Shown piece after piece: positions 37,884 to 48,220 of a stretch of 64,000 nucleotides of DNA; the stretch's first letter is position 1; each line of letters opens with the position of its first letter. The stretch comes from Vibrio gallicus (lineage in GTDB: Bacteria; Pseudomonadota; Gammaproteobacteria; Enterobacterales; Vibrionaceae). The position numbers and the translations under genes are program-made. The notes beneath the pieces were generated by a model, which was given only the letters and a program-made list of their open reading frames with translations, made no database searches and was not told where the DNA came from. Location: contig NZ_AP024871.1 of NCBI RefSeq assembly GCF_024346875.1, forward strand, positions 496,001-560,000. Reading direction: 5' to 3'.

Positions 37884-38849
37884 GTGAAATTATTATCTCG
37901 TATTGAAAATGCACCAACACCAATGGCTGGACTCGCATTAGGTATTGCTAGTTTAGGCTGGTGTTTAGAAAACATAGGCATTTTTAATGGCTATGCGCAG
38001 AATACAGGTGCCACACTAGGGTTTTTGCTACTGCTTATTCTAGCGACTAAATTTATATTACATCCGCAGCTTCTAAAAAAAGACCTTGCCCATCCTGTTG
38101 TTGGTAGTGTTGTGCCTACCTTTGCTATGGCAAGCATGGTAGTTTCACACGCTATTGCGAATCATGCTTCATGGCTAGGACATGCCATTTGGCTGGTTGC
38201 GGTTATCCTGCATATTGTATTTTTAATCAATTTCATTTTCTATCGCAGTCAAAGCTTTGAGTTGCAACATATGCTCCCAAGTTGGTTTGTGCCTCCGGTA
38301 GGTATTATTGTTGCCGCACTTACTTTTCATGGTGGAGAGTCATTGCATTGGATTGCCGAAATAACCCTATACTTTGGGATGTTGGCTTACGCAGTCATGT
38401 TGCCTTTAATGATCTACCGCTTTATGTTTTCAGAGTTAGTACACGATGCGGCTAAGCCAACTATCGCGATTATGGCAGCTCCTGCCAGTCTTTCATTAGC
38501 AGGGTATCTCTCTTTTGTTTCTATACCATCGCCTATGGTGGTCGCGTTACTATTTGGGATTGCAGTGCTTATGACGTTAGTTATCTATCTAGCACTCTAT
38601 CGCTTGTTGAAGCTTCCATTTAGTCCTGCTTATTCGGCGCTTACTTTCCCTTTGGTTATTAGTGCCACCGCACTATTTAAGGTATCAGCATGGATGATGA
38701 GCTTAAAGGTTGCATCTGAGTACGTTAATCAAATCCATACCTTAGCGATTATTGAGTTAGTTATTGCAGTGGTAGTTGTCAGCTATGTCGCATTTAAATA
38801 CCTCAATCATCTATTGGTTCAGCCTCGACTGGCTGCAATGGCGAAATAA
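37884..38849 (+). CDS. TDT-family transporter (TehA/SLAC1-like)
   Basis: A 321-residue inner-membrane protein with ten predicted helices, of the tellurite-resistance/dicarboxylate transporter (TDT) family that includes TehA, Mae1 and plant SLAC1 anion channels. Near the N-terminus PTPMAGLALGIASLGW matches the family's first-helix motif, and GGESLHWIAEI lies in the middle. Start is GTG at 37884 after GAGGGCTCA. Substrate is unknown: anions such as sulfite or dicarboxylates are possible. Control by the divergent LysR is likely. Confidence 0.85.
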   Translation: MKLLSRIENAPTPMAGLALGIASLGWCLENIGIFNGYAQNTGATLGFLLLLILATKFILHPQLLKKDLAHPVVGSVVPTFAMASMVVSHAIANHASWLGHAIWLVAVILHIVFLINFIFYRSQSFELQHMLPSWFVPPVGIIVAALTFHGGESLHWIAEITLYFGMLAYAVMLPLMIYRFMFSELVHDAAKPTIAIMAAPASLSLAGYLSFVSIPSPMVVALLFGIAVLMTLVIYLALYRLLKLPFSPAYSALTFPLVISATALFKVSAWMMSLKVASEYVNQIHTLAIIELVIAVVVVSYVAFKYLNHLLVQPRLAAMAK

Positions 38850-38924
38850 TGCTATTGATATTCCGTTAATTTAAGCTGGTTATGTTAGTCTTATTGATAT
38901 AATTCAATGGATTGAGAGCCAGCT

Positions 38925-41900
38925 TTGTTTACCGTTTATCACTCTAATCAAATTGATGTACTTAAGTCGCTATTAATTGCGCTGATGGGTCAAAAACCTC
39001 TTTCTTCTCCTTTCGAACAAGAACAAATCTTGGTACAAAGCCCCGGGATGTCGCAATGGCTAAAGATGGCTATTGCCGAGGATGAAGGGATCGCTGCAAA
39101 TATCAACTTCCCGCTGCCTGCTACCTTTATTTGGAACATGTTTGTTGAAATATTACCTGATGTTCCTAAGCGAAGTACCTTTAATAAAGAGGCAATGACT
39201 TGGAAGTTGATGCACATCTTGCCGACTCTTTTAAAGGGGAAGAATTTTTCGCCTCTGGCTCAATACCTCGAGCAGGACAATGATGGGTCTAAGTGCTATC
39301 AGCTGTGTGAAAAAATTGCTGATATCTTTGATGGATACCTTGTATACCGTGCTGATTATATCCTTAGTTGGGAGCAAGGACTGCATCCATTAGAGCTAGG
39401 TGAGCAAGGGTTGTGGCAAGGAGAATTATGGCGCGCTTTAGTTGATTATACCCAAAGCCTTAATCAGTCCCCATACCATAGGGCAAACCTCTATCAGAGT
39501 TTTATTGATGCATTAAGCCGTGGTGAACTGGTTGAGCATGAAGGGCTACCTAAGCGTTTGTTTGTGTTCGGTATCAGCTCACTACCGCCTAAGTACCTAG
39601 AAGCGCTCAAAGCGCTTGGTGAGCATATTGATGTGCATCTGTTATTTCATAATCCCTGCCGTTTCTATTGGGGAGATGTCAAAGATCAGAAAACGTTAAT
39701 CAAGATGTCTAAACAGAATCGTCCTAAAATTCGCTGGCATGGACAAGACTGGTTGCAAGAGCAAGGTGAGGTTTTACTTAAAGGGGATATCGAGAGCAAC
39801 CAACTGCCTGAATCTAATCATTTAGCAGTCTCCAATAACCTATTAGCCTCACTAGGAAAGCAAGGCAGGGATAATCTCCATTTATTATCGCTCCTTGAAA
39901 GCAATGAAATTGATGCCTTTGCTGATGTTGATTCTATATCTCTACTTACCCAGATACAGCAAGACATGCTGCTACTTGAACAGCATCAAGATGATAGCAA
40001 CCTACTAGACAGCCATCATAAGCAAGTTGTACCACAGCATGATAATTCTTTGACTTTGCATGCCTGTCATAGCGCTACGCGTGAGGTGGAGGTTTTGTAT
40101 GATCAACTACTGCATCTATTTAATAGCGATCCCAACCTCAAGCCTAAAGATATCATAGTGATGGTATCTGATATCAATACCTATGCGCCCATTATTCAAA
40201 GTATATTTGGCAATACACCTTATGAAAGACGCATTCCTTTCTCAATATCTGATCGTAGTGCCAGCCAAGAATCACCGATACTAAACGCCTTTATGCAGCT
40301 GTTGAACTTGCCAAATAGTCGCTGTGAAAGAGGTGAAATATTATCTCTGCTTGAGACGCCAGCCATATTGCAGCGGTTTGCAATATCGGAGTCGGAATTT
40401 GATCTGTTGTCTAATTGGATTGAAGAGGCAGGGATTCGTTGGGGGCTCGACAGCCAAACATCGTTGGAGCTAGAGCTTCCAGAGATGAGCCAAAATACGT
40501 GGTTGTTTGGATTGAGACGAATTTTAATGGGTTACGCCATGTCCTCTGATACGTCCTTTGATATTGCACAACAAGCGGTAGCACCCTATCAACAGGTTGA
40601 AGGATTACAGGCCGAGTTGGCTGGTAAGTTGGCGCACTTTGTTGAAACCCTATTGCAACACAGAGGTGAATTAGCCAAGGCAAGAACGGCTGATTTATGG
40701 CAGCAGCAAGTTATTCAAATGCTAGAGGCATTTTTTATCTTAGATGTGGATAACGAACTGGCAATAAAAACGATAAGAGACGCAATATCCCAGTTAGTAG
40801 GACAAACAGAAGAGGCGCAATTTTCGCAACTAATAGATCTTCGAATTGTGAGCGAATATTTGCAGGGCAAGCTTGATACTAGCCGTATAAGTCAGCGTTT
40901 TTTAGCCGGTCAGGTGAATTTCTGTACCTTGATGCCAATGCGCTCGATCCCATTTAAGGTTGTTTGCTTGTTGGGGATGAATGATGGGGCTTACCCGCGA
41001 ACGGTGGCAAAAGAAGGCTTTGACCTTATTAATGTAAAAGCGCGATCTGGCGATCGTAGTCGTAGGGATGATGATAGGTATCTTTTCTTAGAAGCGATTC
41101 TATCAGCCCAACAAAAATTATATATCAGCTACGTTGGGCAATCGATACATGATAATAGCCCTCGACTTCCTTCTATTGTAGTTACTGAGCTGATGGAGTT
41201 TTGTTCTCAAAACTACTGCTTAGATGTCGATACACAGCTAAGTGTGGATATGTCGGGACAACAACTACTTGACTCTATTTCATTTAAACACAGTATGACG
41301 CCGTTTAGTTTGGATGCTTTTTCTGAGCATAGGGGTAGCTTCGCCAGTGAATGGGCGGCTGTTGCCAATATGGATATCTCACTACCGTTGAGTGCTGATC
41401 ATTCAATAAATCCTAACCTGCCAACAGAGATCGATATTGAAGAGCTGATTCGTTTTTGGTCCTTGCCGGTGAAGTATTTCTTTAATCGTCAATTGAATAT
41501 TTGGTTTGAAGGACAAGGTGAGTCGATTGAAGATAACGAACCTTTTTCACTTAATGGCTTAGAGTCATACCTGTTTAAACAGCAGCTGCTAGAGGCTGAG
41601 TTAGATCAAGGCGTGCTCGGCACTGACAAACTTGCCGATTGGCTGCATATATCTGGGCAGTTACCTATTGGTTACTTTGGCACCGCTGAGCTAGAAGAGG
41701 TCGAAGCGGTCGCTCGCGAAATAGCTAAAGAAGTGCAGTTTGTTACGGCCTCTGCGCAAGTGGATATTCAAGTCTCGCTACCTCTAAATCAAGATACGCA
41801 ATTAGTAGGGTGGCTGAAACAACGCTATGCCGCTGGTGGTGTTTATTATCGAGCGGGCAGGGTTCGTTCACAAGATATATTTTCTACTTGGATTCAGCAC

Positions 41901-42329
41901 TTGATTGCTAGCATTAGTAGTAAGCCTACGAAGACGCATTTTATTGGATTCGATAAGCATAGCGGGGTACAACATTATTACTTTGAAGCGTTAGATACCG
42001 ACGTAGCCCAGAGCTTATTTGATGATCTTACTTCCGAGTTTCTTGCAGGACAAAAAGTACCGCTACCCTATTTTCCCGTTAGTGCATTTGAAGCCATGTC
42101 TGAGTTTAATAAACGATTAGTTAAGATGGATTCAGAGCAAGCTAGAGCCTTAGCTAGAAGTAAGTTTGAGTCAGTATTGGTTGGGAATAACTACTCTAAC
42201 GGAGAGTACGATAATTATTATATTCAGCGAGTATGGAAGGAGTTGGATAGCAATTTTTATAGTAAAGCAATGCAGTTGAGTGAGCGGATACTGCTTCCTG
42301 CTATCGAGCGATTAAAACTGATGGATTGA
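38925..42329 (+). CDS. recC: Exodeoxyribonuclease V subunit RecC
   Basis: RecC recognises Chi and splits the duplex for RecB and RecD in the RecBCD helicase-nuclease. The 1134-residue protein matches the family length (E. coli 1122). Start is TTG at 38925 giving MFTVYHSNQIDVL, in line with E. coli MLRVYHSN. It has lost the helicase motifs but keeps the SF1-like fold, with MRSIPFKVVCLLGMNDGAYPR near residue 670. The upstream start region has no clear Shine-Dalgarno. A 224-base gap containing a LexA box separates it from recB. Confidence 0.95.
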   Translation: MFTVYHSNQIDVLKSLLIALMGQKPLSSPFEQEQILVQSPGMSQWLKMAIAEDEGIAANINFPLPATFIWNMFVEILPDVPKRSTFNKEAMTWKLMHILPTLLKGKNFSPLAQYLEQDNDGSKCYQLCEKIADIFDGYLVYRADYILSWEQGLHPLELGEQGLWQGELWRALVDYTQSLNQSPYHRANLYQSFIDALSRGELVEHEGLPKRLFVFGISSLPPKYLEALKALGEHIDVHLLFHNPCRFYWGDVKDQKTLIKMSKQNRPKIRWHGQDWLQEQGEVLLKGDIESNQLPESNHLAVSNNLLASLGKQGRDNLHLLSLLESNEIDAFADVDSISLLTQIQQDMLLLEQHQDDSNLLDSHHKQVVPQHDNSLTLHACHSATREVEVLYDQLLHLFNSDPNLKPKDIIVMVSDINTYAPIIQSIFGNTPYERRIPFSISDRSASQESPILNAFMQLLNLPNSRCERGEILSLLETPAILQRFAISESEFDLLSNWIEEAGIRWGLDSQTSLELELPEMSQNTWLFGLRRILMGYAMSSDTSFDIAQQAVAPYQQVEGLQAELAGKLAHFVETLLQHRGELAKARTADLWQQQVIQMLEAFFILDVDNELAIKTIRDAISQLVGQTEEAQFSQLIDLRIVSEYLQGKLDTSRISQRFLAGQVNFCTLMPMRSIPFKVVCLLGMNDGAYPRTVAKEGFDLINVKARSGDRSRRDDDRYLFLEAILSAQQKLYISYVGQSIHDNSPRLPSIVVTELMEFCSQNYCLDVDTQLSVDMSGQQLLDSISFKHSMTPFSLDAFSEHRGSFASEWAAVANMDISLPLSADHSINPNLPTEIDIEELIRFWSLPVKYFFNRQLNIWFEGQGESIEDNEPFSLNGLESYLFKQQLLEAELDQGVLGTDKLADWLHISGQLPIGYFGTAELEEVEAVAREIAKEVQFVTASAQVDIQVSLPLNQDTQLVGWLKQRYAAGGVYYRAGRVRSQDIFSTWIQHLIASISSKPTKTHFIGFDKHSGVQHYYFEALDTDVAQSLFDDLTSEFLAGQKVPLPYFPVSAFEAMSEFNKRLVKMDSEQARALARSKFESVLVGNNYSNGEYDNYYIQRVWKELDSNFYSKAMQLSERILLPAIERLKLMD

Positions 42330-42389
42330 TTGGCAGAGTTAGGCGGCCGCTAGATTTTATTATATGTAGGGTAATTCTTAGCGGCCTAA

Positions 42390-42410
42390 GGTCAGAGAGA
42401 CCAATTTTTT
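42390..42410 (+). terminator. Weak hairpin and T run after recC
   Basis: GGTC-AGAGA-GACC followed by AATTTTTT, inside a region where GGCCGCTA (42345-42352) and TAGCGGCC (42379-42386) can also pair. The short stem makes termination uncertain. Confidence 0.35.
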
Positions 42411-42434
42411 CGATTGTACGAAGACTACGGATAA

Positions 42435-42450
42435 CTGTTATGTATAACAG
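42435..42450. promoter_or_regulatory. LexA box-like palindrome upstream of recB
   Basis: CTGT-TATGTATA-ACAG is an exact match to CTGT-N8-ACAG with an alternating AT centre, 103 bases before the recB start. A possible promoter TTGTAC (42414-42419), 16 bases, TGTTAT (42436-42441) overlaps it, so LexA binding could repress recBD. Confidence 0.7.
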
Positions 42451-42553
42451 TGAAATAGATCGCAATCTTCAATGAGATAAACCACTGTTTCTAAAGAATA
42501 TTGAAAGAGTTGGTTTAGGCTCACAAAATTTTCAACCTTGTTTTGGGTTAGGT

Positions 42554-45500
42554 ATGAGTCAGTTATCAAATATCACAGTTAAACAACTTGAGCCGCTTTC
42601 TTTTCCTTTGCATGGCATGAGGCTTATTGAAGCCTCTGCGGGAACAGGAAAAACCTTTACTATCGCAGGGCTTTACCTGCGGTTGTTACTGGGACATGGG
42701 GATCAATTTAGTGCACATAAAACCCCACTTACGGTTGAACAAATCCTAGTTGTAACCTTTACCGAGGCGGCAACCGCAGAGTTGCGTGACCGAATTAGAG
42801 CTCGTATCCACCAAGCTCGAATTGCCTTTAGTCGCGGAGAGTCCAATGATCCTGTGATACAGCCATTACTTAATCAGACTCCAGACCATGGACTGGCGTG
42901 TCAGTTACTCCTAGATGCAGAGCGACAGATGGATGAAGCAGCAATATTTACGATTCACGGTTTTTGTCAAAGAATGCTGACACAAAATGCATTTGAATCA
43001 GGAAGTCGCTTTGCTTCTGAGTTAATTACCGATGAAAGTGAATTGATGAAGCAGGCGGTTGCTGACTACTGGCGTCGACAATTTTACCCGTTACCCCAAG
43101 CGCTGGTGGATGCAGTAAGAGAACAATGGCGCTCGCCAGAGATACTGCTTAAAGAGATAAAAACTCACCTTTCCGGTAGTGAGCGTTATATTTACGCCCC
43201 TGGGGGAGTGAATAACCTGACTGAGCAGTATCAAGATAGACTGATTAAGACACAACAGATGAAGTCGCAATGGTTAGAAGCCAGCTCACAAGTCGAAAAA
43301 ATAATTGCTGATTCAGGCATTGCTAAAAACCCCTACAACAAGCGAAATGTACCCAACTGGATTAGTAAGCTTGATAGTTGGGCTGAGCAACAATCTAATT
43401 CGATAACCTTCCCAGCGGAGCTAGAGCGTTTTAGATGCTCAGTGTTGCAAGATAAAACCAAAAAGGGAGCCCCTCCTCAGCTTGAGGCTTTTGATCAAAT
43501 AGAGGTTTTCTTGCAGCTGCCAGCCATAGATATAAAGCAATCTATCCTTGTAGACGCTATTGAAACTTGCCGACAGTCTGTGATTAAAAGTAAACAGAAA
43601 AAGCATCAGCTTTCGTTTGATGATCTGCTATCACATCTCAATACAGCACTGTTAAATGACACAACAGAGCTATTGCGTGAGCGAATTCGAAGCCTATATC
43701 CAGTTGCAATGATCGATGAGTTTCAAGATACCGACCCGCAGCAGTACAGTATCTTTAGTCAGGTATATCAAGGCCATGCCGAGTGTGGCCTATTTATGAT
43801 AGGGGACCCTAAGCAGGCGATTTATGCCTTTAGAGGGGCGGATATCTTTACCTATATTCAAGCTCGTAAAGAGGTTACATCTCATTTCAATCTAACCACT
43901 AACTGGCGTTCAAGTGCAGATATGGTTGAGGCAAGTAATTTACTCTTTTCTGAAGCAATACAGCCGTTTATATACGATGATGACATACCTTTTATAGCGG
44001 TTGACCCAAGCCCTAAGGCTCATAGCATGCAGTGGCAAGTTGAAGGTGAACCTCAACCAGCATTAACCACTTGGTTAATGGATAGCGAGCAAGGGGTGAA
44101 AAAAGCAGACTACTTGGAAGTAATGGCGCAAGGTTGTGCGACAGAGATAGGGCGCTTACTAACCGCCTCACAGCGAGGTCAGGCTACTGTCGCTGGTCAA
44201 TCGATTAAACCAAATAATATCGCAGTTTTAGTTCGTACAGGGAACGAAGCCGCTATGGTTCGCCAGGCACTTTCTAAGAAAGGTATAGCCAGTGTATACC
44301 TATCAAACAGAGACAGTGTATATGCCTCTGCCGCAGCGCCTGATCTGGCTATGTTTCTGTATGCAGTATTAAATAATCACGATGAAGGGGCGATTCGCGC
44401 AAGCCTAGGTTGCCAGCTTTTACAGCTGCCGCTGTCCTATCTAGATGCCTTACAGCAAGATGAATCGCAATGGGAGTCGGTGGTTAATGAATTTACAGAC
44501 TACAAACAATACTTAGACAAGTTTGGGGTGATGGCGCTTATTCGCTACTGGATACAAAAACGAACCCTAGCTCAAACCCTAAAGTCACAGCTTGAAGGTG
44601 AGCGCCTACTGACCGATTTAATGCACCTTGCAGAGGTGTTACAGCAGGCATCCGTTGAGCTTGAAAGTGAGTATGCACTATTGCGCTGGTTCAATGAGCG
44701 TATAGAGAATGCCAATTCTGGTGATGGCAGTGAAGAACAAAAACAGCGCTTAGAATCAGAGCAAAATCTGATTCAGGTAGTGACAATACATAAGTCAAAA
44801 GGACTTGAGTATGATCTGGTTTTTGTGCCATTTGTGAGTGGATTTAGAGCCTCAAAGCAAGCCATTTACTATGACGCTGAACTCAAGCAAAGCCGCCTTG
44901 ACCTTGATAATAATAAACAAGGTATCAAGCAAGCAGAGCAGGAGCGATTGGCTGAAGACTTAAGACTGCTCTATGTGGCAATTACCCGTGCCGTTTATGG
45001 CTGTTATATGGGGATTGCGGCCCTTAAAGATGGTAATAAAAAAGCACTCTCTACTCATCAAAGCGCAATTGGCTATCTGTTACAAGGGGCAGAGCCTCAA
45101 GAAGCGAGTGTGCTGAGTCATTGCTTGAATGAATTAGAGAGTAAGTTTGCTTGTATGCGGGTATGCGAACCGCCGCAATGGGATGACAGTCAGGTTGTTA
45201 CTTCTCATCAATCACAGCAGCAAGTTGTTGCGGCGCAGCTGAAACATACCATTGATACCGAATGGCGTATGACCAGTTATTCAGGGTTGTCGAAGGCGGG
45301 TAAACATAGCTATACACCGAGCTCGTTGTTGTCTGGTGATATCGATATTGATGCAGCTCAAGACCAAGCTATGCCGAATATAGTACTCGAAAGGAATATG
45401 TTTAACTTTCCTCGTGGTGCAAATCCGGGCACGTTTTTGCATACCCTTTTTGAACAGGTTGAGTATACCGAAACTGCGTTTAGTGAATTGAATCAAGCCA

Positions 45501-46114
45501 TAATTGAAAAGTTACTCCATGATGAGCAGTTAGATAGCGAATGGTTACCAATATTACAGAGTATGGTAAATACGGTTCTTGATACCGATTTGGATGGCAA
45601 GGGTCTTAAGCTAAATCGCCTACAACCGAAACAGCGTTTGGTTGAAATGGAGTTTTTATTACCCATAAAGCATCTCTCAGCGCAGGTTTTTCATCAGATT
45701 GCCAGTGACAATGACTCGCTCACAGCTCAGGCTCAAGCCCTTGAATTTAATCGAGTGAAAGGAATGCTTAAAGGCTTTATAGACCTCGTATTTGAACATG
45801 AGGGGAAGTTCTATGTATTGGATTGGAAGTCCAATCATCTTGGGGATGATGCTTCTTTATATCATAGCCAAAGCTTACAGCAGGCGATGTTAGAGCATAG
45901 ATACGATGCCCAGTATCAGATCTATGCCTTAGCTTTACACCGTTTTTTGAAATCTCGAATCTTGGATTATGACTACCAAACACATTTTGGTGGGGTCTAT
46001 TATCTGTTTTTACGAGGAATGGATGGCAGTGGTGATTATGGTGTATTTAATACCAAGCCAAATCAAGCGCTACTTGAACAGCTGGACATGCATATTAAAG
46101 GGGAAGTGAAATAA
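42554..46114 (+). CDS. recB: Exodeoxyribonuclease V subunit RecB
   Basis: RecB is the 3'-5' helicase and the only nuclease of RecBCD. The 1186-residue protein has Walker A IEASAGTGKTFT (K33), LVVTFTEAATAELRDRIR, Walker B MIDEFQDTDPQQ, GDPKQAIYAFRGAD, VTIHKSKGLEYDLVFVP, and LLYVAITRA for helicase motifs I to VI. The C-terminal nuclease domain shows FIDLVFEHEGKFYVLDWKSN with the catalytic lysine-aspartate set. recD follows directly: recB stops at 46114 and recD starts at 46115, so the two are translationally coupled. Confidence 0.97.
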   Translation: MSQLSNITVKQLEPLSFPLHGMRLIEASAGTGKTFTIAGLYLRLLLGHGDQFSAHKTPLTVEQILVVTFTEAATAELRDRIRARIHQARIAFSRGESNDPVIQPLLNQTPDHGLACQLLLDAERQMDEAAIFTIHGFCQRMLTQNAFESGSRFASELITDESELMKQAVADYWRRQFYPLPQALVDAVREQWRSPEILLKEIKTHLSGSERYIYAPGGVNNLTEQYQDRLIKTQQMKSQWLEASSQVEKIIADSGIAKNPYNKRNVPNWISKLDSWAEQQSNSITFPAELERFRCSVLQDKTKKGAPPQLEAFDQIEVFLQLPAIDIKQSILVDAIETCRQSVIKSKQKKHQLSFDDLLSHLNTALLNDTTELLRERIRSLYPVAMIDEFQDTDPQQYSIFSQVYQGHAECGLFMIGDPKQAIYAFRGADIFTYIQARKEVTSHFNLTTNWRSSADMVEASNLLFSEAIQPFIYDDDIPFIAVDPSPKAHSMQWQVEGEPQPALTTWLMDSEQGVKKADYLEVMAQGCATEIGRLLTASQRGQATVAGQSIKPNNIAVLVRTGNEAAMVRQALSKKGIASVYLSNRDSVYASAAAPDLAMFLYAVLNNHDEGAIRASLGCQLLQLPLSYLDALQQDESQWESVVNEFTDYKQYLDKFGVMALIRYWIQKRTLAQTLKSQLEGERLLTDLMHLAEVLQQASVELESEYALLRWFNERIENANSGDGSEEQKQRLESEQNLIQVVTIHKSKGLEYDLVFVPFVSGFRASKQAIYYDAELKQSRLDLDNNKQGIKQAEQERLAEDLRLLYVAITRAVYGCYMGIAALKDGNKKALSTHQSAIGYLLQGAEPQEASVLSHCLNELESKFACMRVCEPPQWDDSQVVTSHQSQQQVVAAQLKHTIDTEWRMTSYSGLSKAGKHSYTPSSLLSGDIDIDAAQDQAMPNIVLERNMFNFPRGANPGTFLHTLFEQVEYTETAFSELNQAIIEKLLHDEQLDSEWLPILQSMVNTVLDTDLDGKGLKLNRLQPKQRLVEMEFLLPIKHLSAQVFHQIASDNDSLTAQAQALEFNRVKGMLKGFIDLVFEHEGKFYVLDWKSNHLGDDASLYHSQSLQQAMLEHRYDAQYQIYALALHRFLKSRILDYDYQTHFGGVYYLFLRGMDGSGDYGVFNTKPNQALLEQLDMHIKGEVK

Positions 46115-48220
46115 ATGGACGCAACATTACCAATCACTGAACAAAACCCTTTTCAAGAATTCACTTGGCTACAGTGGCTTGAACAATTTTGCCAGTTAGG
46201 TTTAATTCGCCAATTGGATTATCAGTTAGCCAAGTTTTTATCAGAAAACGAGCCGCCGGAACATCGTGAAGCGAGCGCAGTATTAGTAGCTGCGGTGAGT
46301 TTCGAATTAAGTAAGGGAAACAGTTGCTTAACGATTGATGACAAATGGTCACCCCTTGATACTTTCTCAGCGGCTAAGTTTCAATCCTTACTAGATCCAC
46401 AGTTGCTCGATATAGATTGGTTAGAGCAGATCAAACTGAGCTCGCTTATCATGCGGAATTCAAAGCATGAAGCTAGGCCTTTGGTGTATGAATTTGGAAG
46501 CCTGTATCTACAAAAATACTGGCAGTTTGAGTCGCAGTTAGCTAATAAATTAATTGAATTTGCAACACCCATAGAGCTAGACGCTCATACCAAACAGCAT
46601 TTATCCCAAGAGCTTGATCGCTTATTTGAGTGGCAGTGGAGCTACTTGTTTAAAGACCTGCAGGGGTTGGATCATGCCAATGATAGTCAGTGGCAACGGA
46701 TTATTTGTGAAGCCTTAGATATTGAGGAAGCTTCACAAATAGAGTGGGGCAAAGTGTTGGACATTGCCAAGACTGCCACTGGCTCAAGTGATCTTGAGTC
46801 CATTGCCACCCTTATCCCACAATCGGCTTGTAAGAACTATCAAAAGATAGCAGCGGCGACCGCCCTATTACGTAGATTGTGCGTTATTTCTGGTGGGCCG
46901 GGCACCGGAAAAACGACCACAGTATCAAAGCTATTAGCCGCACTGGTTAGCTCTGTTTCAGGTAATCTAAATATAAAACTTGCAGCCCCTACTGGCAAAG
47001 CGGCGGCGCGTCTTACTGAGTCGATAGGTCAGGCGATAGACTCTTTACCTGTTTCACCGCAGATAAAAGAGCGCATTCCGACCACTGCCAGTACCATTCA
47101 TCGCTTGTTAGGTGCACGCGCGGGTAAGGTTGATTTTAAACATAATGCACACAATCCACTGCACCTAGACCTGCTTATTCTTGATGAAGCCTCGATGGTC
47201 GATTTACCCTTAATGCACAAGTTATTAGATGCATTGCCAAAGCATGCACGCTTGATCTTATTAGGCGATAGAGATCAGTTGTCTTCAGTGGAGGCCGGTT
47301 CTGTGCTTGGTGATATTTGTGCATTGCAAGCTGGGCTTACCCAATCTTATCGACAAGCACTTACGCAATTAACCGGATATAACTACACAAATACACCAGC
47401 TACTCAAAGTGCGGTAGCGGATAGCCTGACGACTCTAAGAAAAAGTTATCGCTTTCATAGCCGTTCAGGTATTGGGATGTTGGCCAAAGCGATTAATAAT
47501 GGCGATGCAGATAAGAGTCTACACCTTGTTAAGCAAAACCTAGACGATGTTCAGCATAGCGAGCTAGAAAGTGACAGCTATAACCAGTTGGTCATAGAGT
47601 TGGGAGAGAAATATCGCGCCTATTTGGAGCTGAGGCCTGAGAATGAGGCACCTACGCGAACATACGCCGCCCAAGTATTAAAGCAGTTTTCGACTACGCG
47701 CCTGCTATGTGCCGTTCGAGAAGGGGAGTTTGGTGTTGAAGGGCTAAACCAAAAGATAGAGCAAAGATTGGCAAGCAAGGGTTTAATTGCTCAGCATCGT
47801 GATACTTGGTATTTGGGGCGCCCAATTATGATCACTACTAATGATCATAGCCAGCAACTCTACAATGGTGATATAGGTATTTGTTTGATGGATACCAGTG
47901 ATAGTACTCCTCGAATGAAGGTGTTTTTTGAGCAGCCTGATGGTGGGGTTAAAGCTGTATTACCAAGCCGTGTGCCTGCACACGAAACTGCATTTGCAAT
48001 GACAATACATAAATCGCAGGGGAGCGAGTTCAAGAATACCTACCTGTTATTACCCAAACTGCCATCACCAATACTCACGCGAGAGCTATTCTATACAGGT
48101 GTTACTCGAGCCAAGTCATTTCTTAAGATTATCGCGGATGATGGGATCATAAAGCGCTCTGTTATGCGTAAAACAGAGCGCAGTAGCCATCTATCTCAGC
48201 GTTTAGACATCCAGCGCTAG
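46115..48220 (+). CDS. recD: Exodeoxyribonuclease V subunit RecD
   Basis: RecD is the 5'-3' SF1B helicase of RecBCD. The 701-residue protein has Walker [16 protein letters not shown] (about 258-268), Walker [35 protein letters not shown], and the C-terminal UvrD-like [19 protein letters not shown] ... [10 protein letters not shown]. Somewhat longer than E. coli RecD (608), as in other vibrios. The last 18 bases overlap the 3' end of convergent argA; no separate terminator is seen. Confidence 0.97.
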   Translation: MDATLPITEQNPFQEFTWLQWLEQFCQLGLIRQLDYQLAKFLSENEPPEHREASAVLVAAVSFELSKGNSCLTIDDKWSPLDTFSAAKFQSLLDPQLLDIDWLEQIKLSSLIMRNSKHEARPLVYEFGSLYLQKYWQFESQLANKLIEFATPIELDAHTKQHLSQELDRLFEWQWSYLFKDLQGLDHANDSQWQRIICEALDIEEASQIEWGKVLDIAKTATGSSDLESIATLIPQSACKNYQKIAAATALLRRLCVISGGPGTGKTTTVSKLLAALVSSVSGNLNIKLAAPTGKAAARLTESIGQAIDSLPVSPQIKERIPTTASTIHRLLGARAGKVDFKHNAHNPLHLDLLILDEASMVDLPLMHKLLDALPKHARLILLGDRDQLSSVEAGSVLGDICALQAGLTQSYRQALTQLTGYNYTNTPATQSAVADSLTTLRKSYRFHSRSGIGMLAKAINNGDADKSLHLVKQNLDDVQHSELESDSYNQLVIELGEKYRAYLELRPENEAPTRTYAAQVLKQFSTTRLLCAVREGEFGVEGLNQKIEQRLASKGLIAQHRDTWYLGRPIMITTNDHSQQLYNGDIGICLMDTSDSTPRMKVFFEQPDGGVKAVLPSRVPAHETAFAMTIHKSQGSEFKNTYLLLPKLPSPILTRELFYTGVTRAKSFLKIIADDGIIKRSVMRKTERSSHLSQRLDIQR

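Noticed and set aside
42330..42553. Missing ptrA (protease III) between recC and recB
   Set aside because: The enteric ptrA insertion is absent in vibrios generally, so this is not a deletion in this genome.
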